This document shows, one piece after another, positions 18,777 through 26,892 of a DNA stretch of 64,000 bases. The stretch is from Pseudoalteromonas shioyasakiensis. GTDB taxonomy: Bacteria; Pseudomonadota; Gammaproteobacteria; Enterobacterales; Alteromonadaceae. Below the pieces are notes generated by a model. The model searched no databases, had not been told where the DNA came from, and was given only the letters and a program-made list of their open reading frames with translations. Both the position numbers and the translations under genes were made by a program. How positions within the stretch are numbered: position 1 is the stretch's first letter; every line of letters begins with the position of its first letter. The stretch is from contig CP058414.1 of assembly GCA_013391845.1 (NCBI GenBank), positions 1,970,501 through 2,034,500 of the forward strand. Direction: 5' to 3'.

Positions 18777-18806
18777 AGTAAAGCGTACCTAAGCCGATAC
18801 TGTCAA
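18777..18806 (-). promoter_or_regulatory. Probable trp operon promoter
   Basis: On the minus strand, a perfect TTGACA (18801-18806), an 18-nt spacer and TTTACT (18777-18782). Transcription would begin near 18770 and give a leader of about 325 nt. The spacer GTATCGGCTTAGGTACG is weakly dyad-symmetric and ends in GTACGC like the E. coli trp operator, but it is too diverged to call a TrpR site. Confidence 0.6.
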
Positions 18807-18928
18807 GCATTAATTTACATATTAATACGAGTTCGGCATTTACCCATCGTAATTGCCCATTTATGAGGGTAAAACACACAGTTATATATCTTACTTAAAA
18901 AGATAATCACGCCCTCGCACTAAATTTT

Positions 18929-18937
18929 TGTTATACT
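18929..18937 (+). promoter_or_regulatory. Possible extended -10 promoter of rnm
   Basis: TGTTATACT, an extended -10 box without a clear -35, lies 43 nt before the TTG start of rnm. It faces away from the trp promoter in the same intergenic region. I see nothing else between 18807 and 18928. Confidence 0.4.
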
Positions 18938-18979
18938 CACATCATTGATTCAAGAACTTACGTAAAGCAGTCTTTCCCT

Positions 18980-19819
18980 TTGATAAAATACGATTTACAT
19001 AGCCACACCACATACTCAGATGGTCAGCTATCAGTCGAGCAATTGTTACACCGCGCGGTTGAGAAAAACATAGATGTGTTTGCAATTACCGATCACGATA
19101 CGTTAAGTGCGATAAAACCAGCACGCAAAGTCATTGCAGATGATAATTTACCGCTTAAATTGATTGCTGGTGTTGAAGTATCAACAAAATGGGAAAGCTT
19201 TGAGATTCATATTGTTGGCTTAAATATTGATGATGAGAACAATTCACTGCTGTCATTATTACACGCGCAACAAGCCAAGCGTGAAGAGCGAGCCACCGAG
19301 ATAGGTCGCCGCCTCGCTAAAAATGGTTTTGAAGGCATTTACGACCAAGCAAAAACATTCGCTGAAAACGCACAGATCACACGCGCGCATTTTGCTCGTG
19401 CACTGATAGAGCGTGGCGTAGCTAAAAACTTCCCAGGCGTATTTAAAAAATACTTAGGGCGAGGAAAAACAGGCTATGTACCAAGTAGTTGGTGCGATAT
19501 GCAAACGGCAATTGCTGCAATTCACCAAGCTGGTGGGGTTGCAGTACTCGCTCACCCTGGGCGATATCAAATGTCTAACAAATGGCTGCGTAAGTTAATT
19601 ATTGAATTTAAAGACGCGGGTGGCGATGCAATGGAAGTAGCACAACCACAACAAGCACCGAGTGAGCGCCAGTTTTTAGGTGAACTTAGTCGTGAATATG
19701 GTTTACTTGCGTCGCAAGGATCAGATTTTCATTTTCCGACCAGTTGGTTGGAGTTAGGTAAAAATTTATACTTGCCAAAAGATTGCCAAGGGGTTTGGCA
19801 AGCATGGGAAGGGCAATAG
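18980..19819 (+). CDS. rnm: PHP-domain 5'-3' exoribonuclease / nucleoside bisphosphate phosphatase (RNase AM, YciV)
   Basis: 279-residue metal-dependent phosphoesterase of the PHP family. The metal ligands are visible in YDLHSHTTYSDG (residues 4-15), AITDHDTLSA, GVEVSTKWE, HIVGL, LAHPGRY and GSDFHFPTS. The E. coli orthologue trims 5' ends of rRNAs and hydrolyses 3',5'-bisphosphonucleosides. The start codon is a TTG, which places YDLHSHT at the usual distance from the N-terminus. It is divergent from trp and followed by yciO after 9 nt, exactly as in enterobacteria. Confidence 0.93.
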   Translation: MIKYDLHSHTTYSDGQLSVEQLLHRAVEKNIDVFAITDHDTLSAIKPARKVIADDNLPLKLIAGVEVSTKWESFEIHIVGLNIDDENNSLLSLLHAQQAKREERATEIGRRLAKNGFEGIYDQAKTFAENAQITRAHFARALIERGVAKNFPGVFKKYLGRGKTGYVPSSWCDMQTAIAAIHQAGGVAVLAHPGRYQMSNKWLRKLIIEFKDAGGDAMEVAQPQQAPSERQFLGELSREYGLLASQGSDFHFPTSWLELGKNLYLPKDCQGVWQAWEGQ

Positions 19820-19828
19820 GAGCGTGTA

Positions 19829-20452
19829 ATGAGTCAGCTTTTTCATATTCATCCAGATAATCCGCAACCACGCTTAATCAGCCAAGCGGTTGATATTATT
19901 AAGCAAGGTGGTGTTATTGTATACCCAACCGATTCGGGTTATGCACTTGGCTGCAGCATTGGTAATAAGCAAGCAAAAGAGCGCATCGAACGTATTCGTG
20001 GTATTGAAAAACACCATAATTTTACCTTAGTTTGCCGCGACCTATCGGAGCTATCTACTTATGCTCGCGTCGATAACCAGCTATTCAGATTAATTAAAAA
20101 TAACACGCCGGGGCCTTATACGTTCATCTTTAAAGGCACAAAAGAAGTACCAAAGCGTTTATTAAACGAAAAGAAAAAAACCATTGGTATTCGTGTTATC
20201 GAACACCCAATCACCTGCGCTTTATTGGCTGAACTAGGGGAGCCGTTAATGTCGTGTTCTTTGATTTTACCGGGTGAGCAATATACCGAGGCTGATCCTG
20301 ATGAAATTCGCGATCGCATTGAAAAGCAAGTTGATTTAATTATTCATGGTGGTTATCTTCCTGAACAAGCAACCACAGTGATTGATTTGTCGGATGATGA
20401 TATTGAAATCTTACGTGTGGGTTGTGGTGATACTAAACCATTTGAAATGTAG
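19829..20452 (+). CDS. yciO: YciO/Sua5 family L-threonylcarbamoyladenylate synthase-like protein
   Basis: 207-residue protein of the Sua5/YciO/YrdC family, related to the enzyme that makes threonylcarbamoyl-AMP for tRNA t6A. It has the family strand GGVIVYPTDSGYALGCSI, KRIRG-like ERIERIRGIEKHHNFTLVC, the nucleotide-binding GPYTFIFKGTKEVPKR and IGIRVIEHP. YciO members are less efficient than TsaC and their main role is not settled. It is in an operon with rnm (9 nt) and scpA (8 nt). Confidence 0.92.
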   Translation: MSQLFHIHPDNPQPRLISQAVDIIKQGGVIVYPTDSGYALGCSIGNKQAKERIERIRGIEKHHNFTLVCRDLSELSTYARVDNQLFRLIKNNTPGPYTFIFKGTKEVPKRLLNEKKKTIGIRVIEHPITCALLAELGEPLMSCSLILPGEQYTEADPDEIRDRIEKQVDLIIHGGYLPEQATTVIDLSDDDIEILRVGCGDTKPFEM

Positions 20453-20460
20453 AGACTTCG

Positions 20461-21297
20461 TTGACTAGCCCAGAGCTTGATGCCCCAGATAATATACAAG
20501 AGCCAGTTCAGCAAAAGCTGCCTTTGGCTTTTTTGCATGGCAAAGCGGTAGTCGACAAACCTGAAGACTTATACATTCCACCTGATGCGTTAGAGATCAT
20601 TTTAGAAACCTTTGAAGGGCCTCTCGATTTACTTCTGTATTTAATCAAAAAACATAAACTTGATGTACTAGAGCTCTCTATTTTTAGTATTACAGAGCAA
20701 TACGTTAGTTATGTTGAAATGATGAGTGAATTTCAGCTTGAACTAGCTGGTGAGTACCTTGTGATGGCGGCGCTATTAGCACAAATTAAATCACGATTAT
20801 TACTGCCAAAACATGAAGAGCTTGAAGAGGAAGAAGATCCAAGAGCTGAGCTTGTAAGACGTTTACAAGAATATGAGCAATTTAAAAAAGCAGCGGAGAA
20901 TCTTGATGAAATCCCTCGCGAAGGCCGCGATATCTTTGTAGCCGAAGCGCTGGTGCCAGAATTCAGTGAACGTGAGGTACTGTTACCTGATGTTGACATG
21001 AAAGACTTACTCGTTGCGCTAAGCGACGTTATGGCCCGAGCTAAAACATTTGAACACCATCATATTACAGCAGAAGCTTTATCGACCCGTGAACGCATGA
21101 GCTTAATATTAGATAAGCTCTCAGAAGCGCAATCACAATTACCTTTTCATACTCTTTTTACCATTGAAGAGGGCAGAAGTGGTGTTGTAGTAAGCTTTAT
21201 CGCTATGTTAGAGCTAGTGAAAGAAAACCTGATCAGTTGCTTTCAGGTTGATGCCAATAGCCAGATTTATATTGGTTTGGTGGAAGAAAGCGAATAG
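20461..21297 (+). CDS. scpA: Segregation and condensation protein A
   Basis: 278-residue kleisin that bridges SMC heads with ScpB. The N-terminal signature is FEGPLDLLLYLIKKHKLDVLELSIFSITEQY near residue 44, followed by YLVMAALLAQIKSRLLLP, an acidic linker, and the C-terminal winged helix (FHTLFTIEEGRSGVVVSFIAMLELVKENLI). The start is a TTG 8 nt after the yciO stop, with only a weak GAGA site. The usual next gene, scpB, is not present: a non-coding stretch of about 210 bp and unrelated genes follow. Confidence 0.93.
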   Translation: MTSPELDAPDNIQEPVQQKLPLAFLHGKAVVDKPEDLYIPPDALEIILETFEGPLDLLLYLIKKHKLDVLELSIFSITEQYVSYVEMMSEFQLELAGEYLVMAALLAQIKSRLLLPKHEELEEEEDPRAELVRRLQEYEQFKKAAENLDEIPREGRDIFVAEALVPEFSEREVLLPDVDMKDLLVALSDVMARAKTFEHHHITAEALSTRERMSLILDKLSEAQSQLPFHTLFTIEEGRSGVVVSFIAMLELVKENLISCFQVDANSQIYIGLVEESE

Positions 21298-21510
21298 TAG
21301 CAAGCTAATCGTTTTAAGCGGTAAGTTCTAAGTTTCAAAAGCTGTACCTGCTTTCATAGCAAGTAGGTATTCACCACTCAAAAAATAGATATTTCCATAC
21401 GAATGAAGCGCTTAACTAACAGAGTGTTAAATAATTGCGCCAAGGCTCAGTACTTGTTAAGTTGTTTTTCCCACGCTGCTAGGTATAAGCCTACTATTAA
21501 GGAAAATATA

Positions 21511-21873
21511 ATGAAAAAGTTAGGAATGGTACTGTTATCTCTCGCGGCATTTGGAGCCTCTGCTGCAGAAAATTTGCAATTAGACCTTAACCTTTATTTG
21601 AATAACCAACTTGTAAAAACGCACGCAGTTAAAACTGAAGAAGACAAAATTCAAACAGTGACTGCAGATGGCATTCTTAAATTTGATGTAACCCCTTCGT
21701 TGCACAACCAAATTGTGACACTGACATCAACACTATATAAATTTGAAAATGGCTCTTACAATAAATTTCAAGAACCTAAGTTAATGGTAAACCTTAACGA
21801 ACCTGCAACGATTGAGGTTGGGACTGAGGGTGTTGAAGTTTATAGGATTGAAATAACAGCAAGTAAAATATAG
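21511..21873 (+). CDS. Small exported protein of unknown function
   Basis: I do not recognise this 120-residue protein. The start at 21511 has AAGGA 7 nt upstream and opens directly with a signal peptide (MKKLGMVLLSLAAFGASAAE, cleavage near residue 19). The mature part is predicted as beta strands (LQLDLNLYLNNQLV, ILKFDVTPSL, IVTLTSTLYKFENG), consistent with a small periplasmic beta sandwich. No cysteines are present. It lies in the accessory patch after scpA; the 210 bp before it hold no other gene that I can support. Confidence 0.6.
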   Translation: MKKLGMVLLSLAAFGASAAENLQLDLNLYLNNQLVKTHAVKTEEDKIQTVTADGILKFDVTPSLHNQIVTLTSTLYKFENGSYNKFQEPKLMVNLNEPATIEVGTEGVEVYRIEITASKI

Positions 21874-22008
21874 CTGCTCTGAAATTTACTATACATTTTT
21901 ATAGCGGCTAGATTTAGGTATGCGTTTAATAAATAGATGTATTTTGAGTGGCATCATAATACAAATAGCTATTGAGTTAGAGGTATTTCAACTTTTTAAG
22001 GAAAGCAG

Positions 22009-22860
22009 ATGCAGAGTAAACACTTTACAATCAAAACCATGACCAAAAAGGAAGTCGAACTCATGATTGATTGGGCTGCAGCAGAAGGTTGGAATCCAGG
22101 CCTTAATGATGCAGATTGTTATTTTGCAGCTGATCCTGAAGGATTTCTAGTTGGTTTTCTAGACGATGAGCCTATAGCGACAATTTCTGCCATTAATTAC
22201 CACGATGTATTTGGCTTTATTGGCTTCTACATTGTTAAACCCGGTTACCGTGGCAAAGGTTACGGAATACAAATCTGGAATGCCGCTTTAAAACGTCTTG
22301 AAGGCTTGAATATTGGCCTTGATGGTGTGGTGGAACAGCAAGAGAACTATAAAAAGTCTGGTTTTAATCTGGCCTATCGCAATATTCGCTTTGCAGGAGT
22401 AGGTGGAGGTAGTACACCGCAAAATGCAGACATTGTTGATCTTAATGCTGTGCCATTCGAAATCATTGACGCATACGAACAGGCATTTTTTCCTGTGAAT
22501 AGGTCAAACTTTAATAAAGCATGGTTAAGCCAACCCCAGTGCGATGCGTTTGGCATAATGAATAACGGGAAATTGGCAGGGTACGGCGTAATTCGCAAAT
22601 GCCAAAACGGCTTTAAAATTGGCCCTTTATCTGCCGACTCACCAGAATTGGCTGAATCTCTATTTCTAGCTTTAAAATCTAAAGCGAGTGCATCCGACGT
22701 TATTTTCCTTGATACGCCAGAAATCAATCAAGCTGCTGTTGCTTTAGCACAGAAGTACAACATGCAGGTGTCATTTGAAACCGCCAGAATGTATACCAGC
22801 GAATGTCTGAGCTTGCCATTAAATCGTATTTTTGGTGTTACTTCTTTTGAAATCGGCTGA
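22009..22860 (+). CDS. GNAT family N-acetyltransferase (two-domain, YitH-like)
   Basis: 283-residue acetyltransferase. The N-terminal GNAT domain (about residues 5-130) has FGFIGFYIVKPGYRGKGYGIQIWNAALKRLEG, with the acetyl-CoA loop RGKGYG. The C-terminal half (about 140-283) matches the layout of the Acetyltransf_18 (YitH-like) domain (GYGVIRKCQNGFKIGPLSADS). AAGGA lies 6 nt before the ATG. The substrate is unknown. It stands alone between an exported protein and an acyltransferase in a region that interrupts the expected gene order. Confidence 0.85.
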   Translation: MQSKHFTIKTMTKKEVELMIDWAAAEGWNPGLNDADCYFAADPEGFLVGFLDDEPIATISAINYHDVFGFIGFYIVKPGYRGKGYGIQIWNAALKRLEGLNIGLDGVVEQQENYKKSGFNLAYRNIRFAGVGGGSTPQNADIVDLNAVPFEIIDAYEQAFFPVNRSNFNKAWLSQPQCDAFGIMNNGKLAGYGVIRKCQNGFKIGPLSADSPELAESLFLALKSKASASDVIFLDTPEINQAAVALAQKYNMQVSFETARMYTSECLSLPLNRIFGVTSFEIG

Positions 22861-22949
22861 GTTAAATCTTATAGCTATTCAATTTCACGAGATATTCAAA
22901 GCTCGATTAAACATTAATATAAGTTCTTACATTTATCCAAGGACGTATT

Positions 22950-23984
22950 TTGGAAATTAGAAAACTTAACTCACTACGTGCTTTAGCTGCGCTCATTGTC
23001 TTTTTCACTCATTTTAGCGACATAACTAATTGGCTTGGTGGTGTGTTAGGAGGAGGCTCAGGGGCATACGGGGTGATGCTTTTCTTTCTTCTTAGTGGCT
23101 TTTTGATGTCTTATCTATATATAGAAAAAGGCTTTAATAAAGATAATATTGTCCGCTATTTTTCTGCTCGTTTTGCTAGAGTTATTCCTTTGTATTTAGT
23201 GGTTGTTCTTGCCTCTTACTTGTTATCGAATAATGGTAGTTCTGTTCTTTATAACATTCCTGATACCGAGACCTTAATAGCTCATTTACTGTTTATTTAT
23301 GGCGAAAGTGTTCTGTGGTCAATACCGCCAGAAATATACTTTTATTTTATATTTACACTTTTTTGGGCAATGGCGAAAAATAGAACAGGGTATATTTATC
23401 TTTCAATTTTAGCTGTAATGCTATTGTTGTTCTTTACAAATTATCCACGTATTTATGGTGATATAAATGGTGTTCCATACAGTCTGTTTAGTGTATTGAG
23501 GACATTACCCTTCTTTTTTGTCGGGGTTATCTTGGGTATGAACTATCGTTCATTAACTATTCCATATTACCTGCGAAAACATTGGTTTGTATTAACGCTT
23601 GGTTTTATTCCTTTGCTGTACCCAGCATTTTCTCCCATAAATACTGCTGATAAGGTAAGAATGTGGTTGAGTTATGAAGTTCTGCTTGTAATGAGCTCTG
23701 TTTTCTTTTGTGTTGTTTTCCTCGTGCCAGACAATAATATATTGCTCGTTAATCGATTTGGTGATTTTATCGGAAAGATATCGTATTCGCTTTACTTGCT
23801 CCATATGCCAATAATCGCAAAAGTGAACCAATTAGACGCCTCGATTGAGCTAAAACTCTTGCTATCTCTGCTGCTGAGTGTCATAGCAGCAGCTATTTCA
23901 TATCAATTTTTTGAAAAGCCAGTAGCAAATTTAATTCGAAAAAAAGTATCTAATCGGTCAAATTCAGCCACCAGCCCAGCTTAG
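22950..23984 (+). CDS. Acyltransferase family 3 (OafA/YrhL-like) membrane protein
   Basis: 344-residue protein with about ten hydrophobic helices. The N-terminal signature LNSLRALAALIVFFTHF carries the proposed catalytic His, and FFLLSGFLMSYLY and RFARVIPLYLVVV follow in the family order. Such proteins O-acylate surface polysaccharides, peptidoglycan or small molecules. The start is a TTG at 22950 with AAGGA 6 nt upstream. The tail has a short basic, Ser-rich extension. No polysaccharide genes flank it here. Confidence 0.88.
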   Translation: MEIRKLNSLRALAALIVFFTHFSDITNWLGGVLGGGSGAYGVMLFFLLSGFLMSYLYIEKGFNKDNIVRYFSARFARVIPLYLVVVLASYLLSNNGSSVLYNIPDTETLIAHLLFIYGESVLWSIPPEIYFYFIFTLFWAMAKNRTGYIYLSILAVMLLLFFTNYPRIYGDINGVPYSLFSVLRTLPFFFVGVILGMNYRSLTIPYYLRKHWFVLTLGFIPLLYPAFSPINTADKVRMWLSYEVLLVMSSVFFCVVFLVPDNNILLVNRFGDFIGKISYSLYLLHMPIIAKVNQLDASIELKLLLSLLLSVIAAAISYQFFEKPVANLIRKKVSNRSNSATSPA

Positions 23985-24052
23985 CGAAACTACATTCGTT
24001 TTTTACTGAAGATACAATTTTAATATTGCGGTAATAAGCTCTCCATCATCTG

Positions 24053-24080
24053 CTAGCACCTAGCACCTAGCACCTAGCAC
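24053..24080. repeat. Tandem heptamer repeat (CTAGCAC) x4
   Basis: Four perfect head-to-tail copies of CTAGCAC, directly next to a second heptamer array, in the 240-bp gap before the cytochrome b561 gene. Confidence 0.95.
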
Positions 24081-24083
24081 CTG

Positions 24084-24104
24084 TTTTCCTTTTTCCTTTT
24101 TCCT
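24084..24104. repeat. Tandem heptamer repeat (TTTTCCT) x3
   Basis: Three perfect copies of TTTTCCT, 3 nt after the CTAGCAC array. Two unrelated arrays with the same 7-bp period stand side by side. Confidence 0.92.
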
Positions 24105-24222
24105 TACAACTTTCGCCTGGAGTGTGCATATACGCACAGAAACTGTTCGTTTTACGCTATTTTCATTATTTAACCCATCGGTTAATCTGTATTTAATTTC
24201 ACGATTCTCATGGGAAATGAGT

Positions 24223-24777
24223 ATGTTAAAGAATTCAAAGTCAAGTTATGGCTGGGTGGCCATCTTAGTGCACTGGTTAATGGCACTTGGGGTGTTTGGT
24301 TTATTTGGCTTAGGCGTTTATATGGTTGAGCTAACCTATTACGACGCTTGGTACAAAGGCTCTTTGGATTTGCATAAAAGCGTGGGTATTACCTTAGCGG
24401 CATTATTGTTGTTTCGTTTTGGTTGGCGCTTGTTAGGTACTCAACCTGAGCCTGTTGCAGGTAACTCGAAAGCAATGAATCGGGTTGCACACTCAGTACA
24501 TAAACTGATTTATTTAGCTTTAATTGTCATTGTGACATCGGGCTATTTAATCTCTACGGCCGATGGCCGTGCAATTGAAGTATTTAATTTATTTGCTGTA
24601 CCGGCAATACCAGAGTCGGTCGCAAACCAAGAAGATATTGCAGGTAAAATTCACTTTTATGCCGCGTATGGGCTAATAGCTGTGGTTGTTTTACATGCTT
24701 TAGGGGCACTAAAACATCATTTTATCGATAAAGATAAAACCTTAATTAGAATGATCAAACCATTGAAGGATGATTAA
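24223..24777 (+). CDS. Cytochrome b561 family protein
   Basis: 184-residue diheme membrane cytochrome of the bacterial b561 (CybB) family with four helices. Haem-ligand histidines are in [55 protein letters not shown]. It moves electrons between quinol and partner proteins, in some species for superoxide oxidation. The start at 24223 has GGGAA 6 nt upstream; a longer reading to 24124 would add an unsupported leader. It is directly followed by yceI (1 nt gap), a very common pairing. Confidence 0.9.
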   Translation: MLKNSKSSYGWVAILVHWLMALGVFGLFGLGVYMVELTYYDAWYKGSLDLHKSVGITLAALLLFRFGWRLLGTQPEPVAGNSKAMNRVAHSVHKLIYLALIVIVTSGYLISTADGRAIEVFNLFAVPAIPESVANQEDIAGKIHFYAAYGLIAVVVLHALGALKHHFIDKDKTLIRMIKPLKDD

Positions 24778-24778
24778 C

Positions 24779-25357
24779 ATGAAAAAATTACTATTAGGCA
24801 CAGCACTAAGTGCTGCACTTTTCTCAACTGCTAACGCAAATGCAGCTGACTACGTTATTGATACAGACGGTGCGCACGCATTTGTAACTTTTAAAATTAA
24901 GCACTTAGGTTACAGTTGGTTACATGGTCGTTTTAATACCTTTTCAGGTGATTTTAGCTATGACGATAAAGCGCCGAATGCGTCTAAAATCAATGTAACG
25001 ATTGAAACGAAAAGCATCGACTCAAATCATGCTGAGCGTGACAAACATTTACGTAGCAAAGATTTCTTAAATGTTGATAAGTACCCAACCGCAACATTTA
25101 AAAGTACTTCAATCAAATTTGATGAAGACGGTGATGAAGCTGATGTAACGGGTGAATTCACCTTAAATGGTGTCACTAAAACCATTACCTTTGAAATTGA
25201 TAAAATTGGTGAAGGTAAAGATCCATGGGGTGGTTATCGTGTTGGCTTTGAAGGCGAAACAAGCCTAAAACTAGCTGACTATGGTATCGACTACAACCTT
25301 GGTCCTGCTTCGACACATGTTGATATAGGTTTATTTATTGAAGGCGTACGTAAGTAA
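24779..25357 (+). CDS. yceI: YceI family periplasmic polyisoprenoid-binding protein
   Basis: 192-residue exported protein: signal peptide of about 22 residues ending ANANA, then the YceI lipocalin-like barrel ([28 protein letters not shown] at the start, [28 protein letters not shown] in the second half). Members bind long isoprenoids such as ubiquinone. Co-transcription with a b561 cytochrome points to quinone handling. AAGGA lies 8 nt before the chosen ATG, and the in-frame ATG 9 nt earlier overlaps that site. Confidence 0.92.
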   Translation: MKKLLLGTALSAALFSTANANAADYVIDTDGAHAFVTFKIKHLGYSWLHGRFNTFSGDFSYDDKAPNASKINVTIETKSIDSNHAERDKHLRSKDFLNVDKYPTATFKSTSIKFDEDGDEADVTGEFTLNGVTKTITFEIDKIGEGKDPWGGYRVGFEGETSLKLADYGIDYNLGPASTHVDIGLFIEGVRK

Positions 25358-25380
25358 GTTTATCAATGTTTAATTAATAA

Positions 25381-25405
25381 AAGTGCCGCTTAGTGAGCGG
25401 CACTT
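25381..25405. terminator. Bidirectional terminator after yceI
   Basis: AAGTGCCGCT-TAGTG-AGCGGCACTT lies 23 nt after yceI and covers the stop codon of the convergent gene. Confidence 0.8.
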
Positions 25406-26250
25406 TCGTTTCTATCTTTTAATCTCTTTTCTAAAATTGGTTGCAAATTATCAGGTAGCCAGCGCACTAACACATCATGAAAAGCATCTGTATGAGCGAT
25501 TTTCTCAAGTGTTTGATCTAATAATTTTACCGTTACCTCACCTTGCTTGTTTTTAGTGCAGCCTACATAGCCAATGCTTAACGCTGGTGCTTCAGTAAGT
25601 GTGATTTGGGTTAGTTCATCTTCAAAGCCCATGGAATGAGCAAGATAATAATGCTCGCTTGGGTAGCCAAGTAATATATCAATACGCTTTTTTTGTAGCA
25701 TATAAGTCAAGCTTGCGAGGGTGTCTCTGCCGGGGCGTGAAATGATATTGGCATCATGACTTTCGTTAATCACCTTGTCGATATTAGTCCCGAAAGAGCG
25801 GCTCATTGATACCCCTAATGCAAGGTTTTCGGCTAATAATGATTTTAGTGACACAGGTTTTGTGACGTCTAACTCAAGTTTTGCGGCTAACTCTTTACGT
25901 ATTGCAATAGACGGCGACAAACCTACAGTTGATGAATGTTCAGTAAACTGAATATGCTGCTTACGGTGCTCGTTTTGATATAACGACAGCATACAGTAAT
26001 TATTGTGTGGGTTTGATAGTTCATGCACAGCACGACTGGCTGGCAATAAAGTGCGTTTAAATGAGACCTCAGGCAGTGCTTTTTCTAATAATTTGATCAC
26101 ACTTTCATCACGACCTGTGCCTTCATATTTATCATGCATGATGTAGTAGGGGGCAAAATCAACCATGATCCACTCAATGGCTTTAGGTTGCTTATTTGCA
26201 TAAGCTGGCAAGCAAAAAAGTAATAGTAAAATAGACCACACACTACGCAT
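25390..26250 (-). CDS. Periplasmic solute-binding-like protein (TIGR02285-like)
   Basis: 286-residue exported protein with a short signal peptide (residues 1-18, ending AYA-N). It has the two-lobed fold of amino-acid-type binding proteins (SBP_bac_3): IEWIMVDFAPYYIMHDKYEGTGRDESVI at the start, LPASRAVHEL, and TYMLQKKRIDILLGYPSEHYYLA in the second lobe. There is no transporter gene next to it, as usual for this orphan family in Alteromonadales. The ligand is unknown. The stop codon lies within the shared terminator. Confidence 0.72.
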   Translation of the reverse strand: MRSVWSILLLLFCLPAYANKQPKAIEWIMVDFAPYYIMHDKYEGTGRDESVIKLLEKALPEVSFKRTLLPASRAVHELSNPHNNYCMLSLYQNEHRKQHIQFTEHSSTVGLSPSIAIRKELAAKLELDVTKPVSLKSLLAENLALGVSMSRSFGTNIDKVINESHDANIISRPGRDTLASLTYMLQKKRIDILLGYPSEHYYLAHSMGFEDELTQITLTEAPALSIGYVGCTKNKQGEVTVKLLDQTLEKIAHTDAFHDVLVRWLPDNLQPILEKRLKDRNESAAH

Positions 26251-26324
26251 AGTTACTACCTATATAGGAACTAAAATATAAGTGTAGCAGGAATATAGGC
26301 TTATGTGGCTGGTGGTGAAAACTA

Positions 26325-26350
26325 AAACGCCAGCTTGTTGGCTGGCGTTT
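26325..26350. terminator. Bidirectional hairpin terminator
   Basis: AAACGCCAGC-TTGTTG-GCTGGCGTTT, 12 nt past the stop codon of the 55-residue minus-strand gene. The T run is only three long, so strength is uncertain. Confidence 0.65.
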
Positions 26351-26361
26351 ATCGGTAGGGT

Positions 26362-26529
26362 TTAGTTGGCTTTTAACCACTTCACAAATTGGCGTGCATC
26401 ACTAGCCTTTTGGAAGATGGCATTTTTTAAGCCCTGCGTGTCGCTAAAAATTACACGCTGTTTGTTTACCGAGATTGATTGCACTGGATGTGCGATCTGG
26501 ATCAAAGATCCGTTGTATTTATATGACAT
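26362..26529 (-). CDS. Hypothetical small protein, 55 aa
   Basis: I do not recognise a named family. The start MSYKYNGSLIQI at 26529 has a GTGAG site 7 nt upstream; the longer reading to 26580 has no such site. The sequence suggests a short beta-rich N-terminal part followed by a helix (NAIFQKASDARQFVKWLKAN). It has its own terminator-like hairpin, which supports expression. Confidence 0.55.
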   Translation of the reverse strand: MSYKYNGSLIQIAHPVQSISVNKQRVIFSDTQGLKNAIFQKASDARQFVKWLKAN

Positions 26530-26668
26530 AATAAAACTCACTTTTTCTTTTGTCTGTGTCTGTAGAGCTTTAATAGGCATTTAAAAAATACAGACCGACA
26601 TTTGTTGTCTTGCTAACAGTGTTGACTAAGTTTGTGACAGTTTGGTGATGATTTGAAAATTCATCAAA

Positions 26669-26812
26669 ATGTCATTTAGCGAACAAGCTGCAAGTATTTA
26701 TACGAATATGCGGGAATTACTGGATCAAGGTAAGGGGTTAACCGCGTGGTTTCTACAAACCAGACAATCAGAGTACTGTAAGAATCAATTAAGCGCAAGG
26801 TTTATTTTTTAA
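26669..26812 (+). CDS. Possible small open reading frame, 47 aa
   Basis: ATG at 26669 to TAA at 26810-26812 encodes a helix-prone, mixed-composition peptide (MSFSEQAASIYTNMRELLDQ at the start). The codons look like those of neighbouring genes. There is no good ribosome binding site. It could be a real small protein or a decayed remnant; the surrounding 360-bp gap has no other coding signal. Confidence 0.3.
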   Translation: MSFSEQAASIYTNMRELLDQGKGLTAWFLQTRQSEYCKNQLSARFIF

Positions 26813-26892
26813 ACATCAAAAATAATCTCTGGATGTTTAATAGAAACAGGCGTATTGTGATTAGGCACAAAATAACAATAAGAAGTATGCTT

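Noticed and set aside
18783..18800. Possible TrpR operator in the trp promoter spacer
   Set aside because: The dyad symmetry is weak and only the GTACGC end resembles the known operator; without a motif score I cannot support it.
21395..21480. attC-like or integron-like site near the accessory patch
   Set aside because: GTTAA-type and TTAAC-type bits are present but not in the order and pairing of an attC site, and no integrase is in the window.
24053..24104. CRISPR array
   Set aside because: The repeats are 7-bp head-to-tail units without spacers, and no cas genes are present.
26860..26880. CRP site (TGTGA...) before the hydrolase gene
   Set aside because: Only the left half matches; the right half is shifted by one base.
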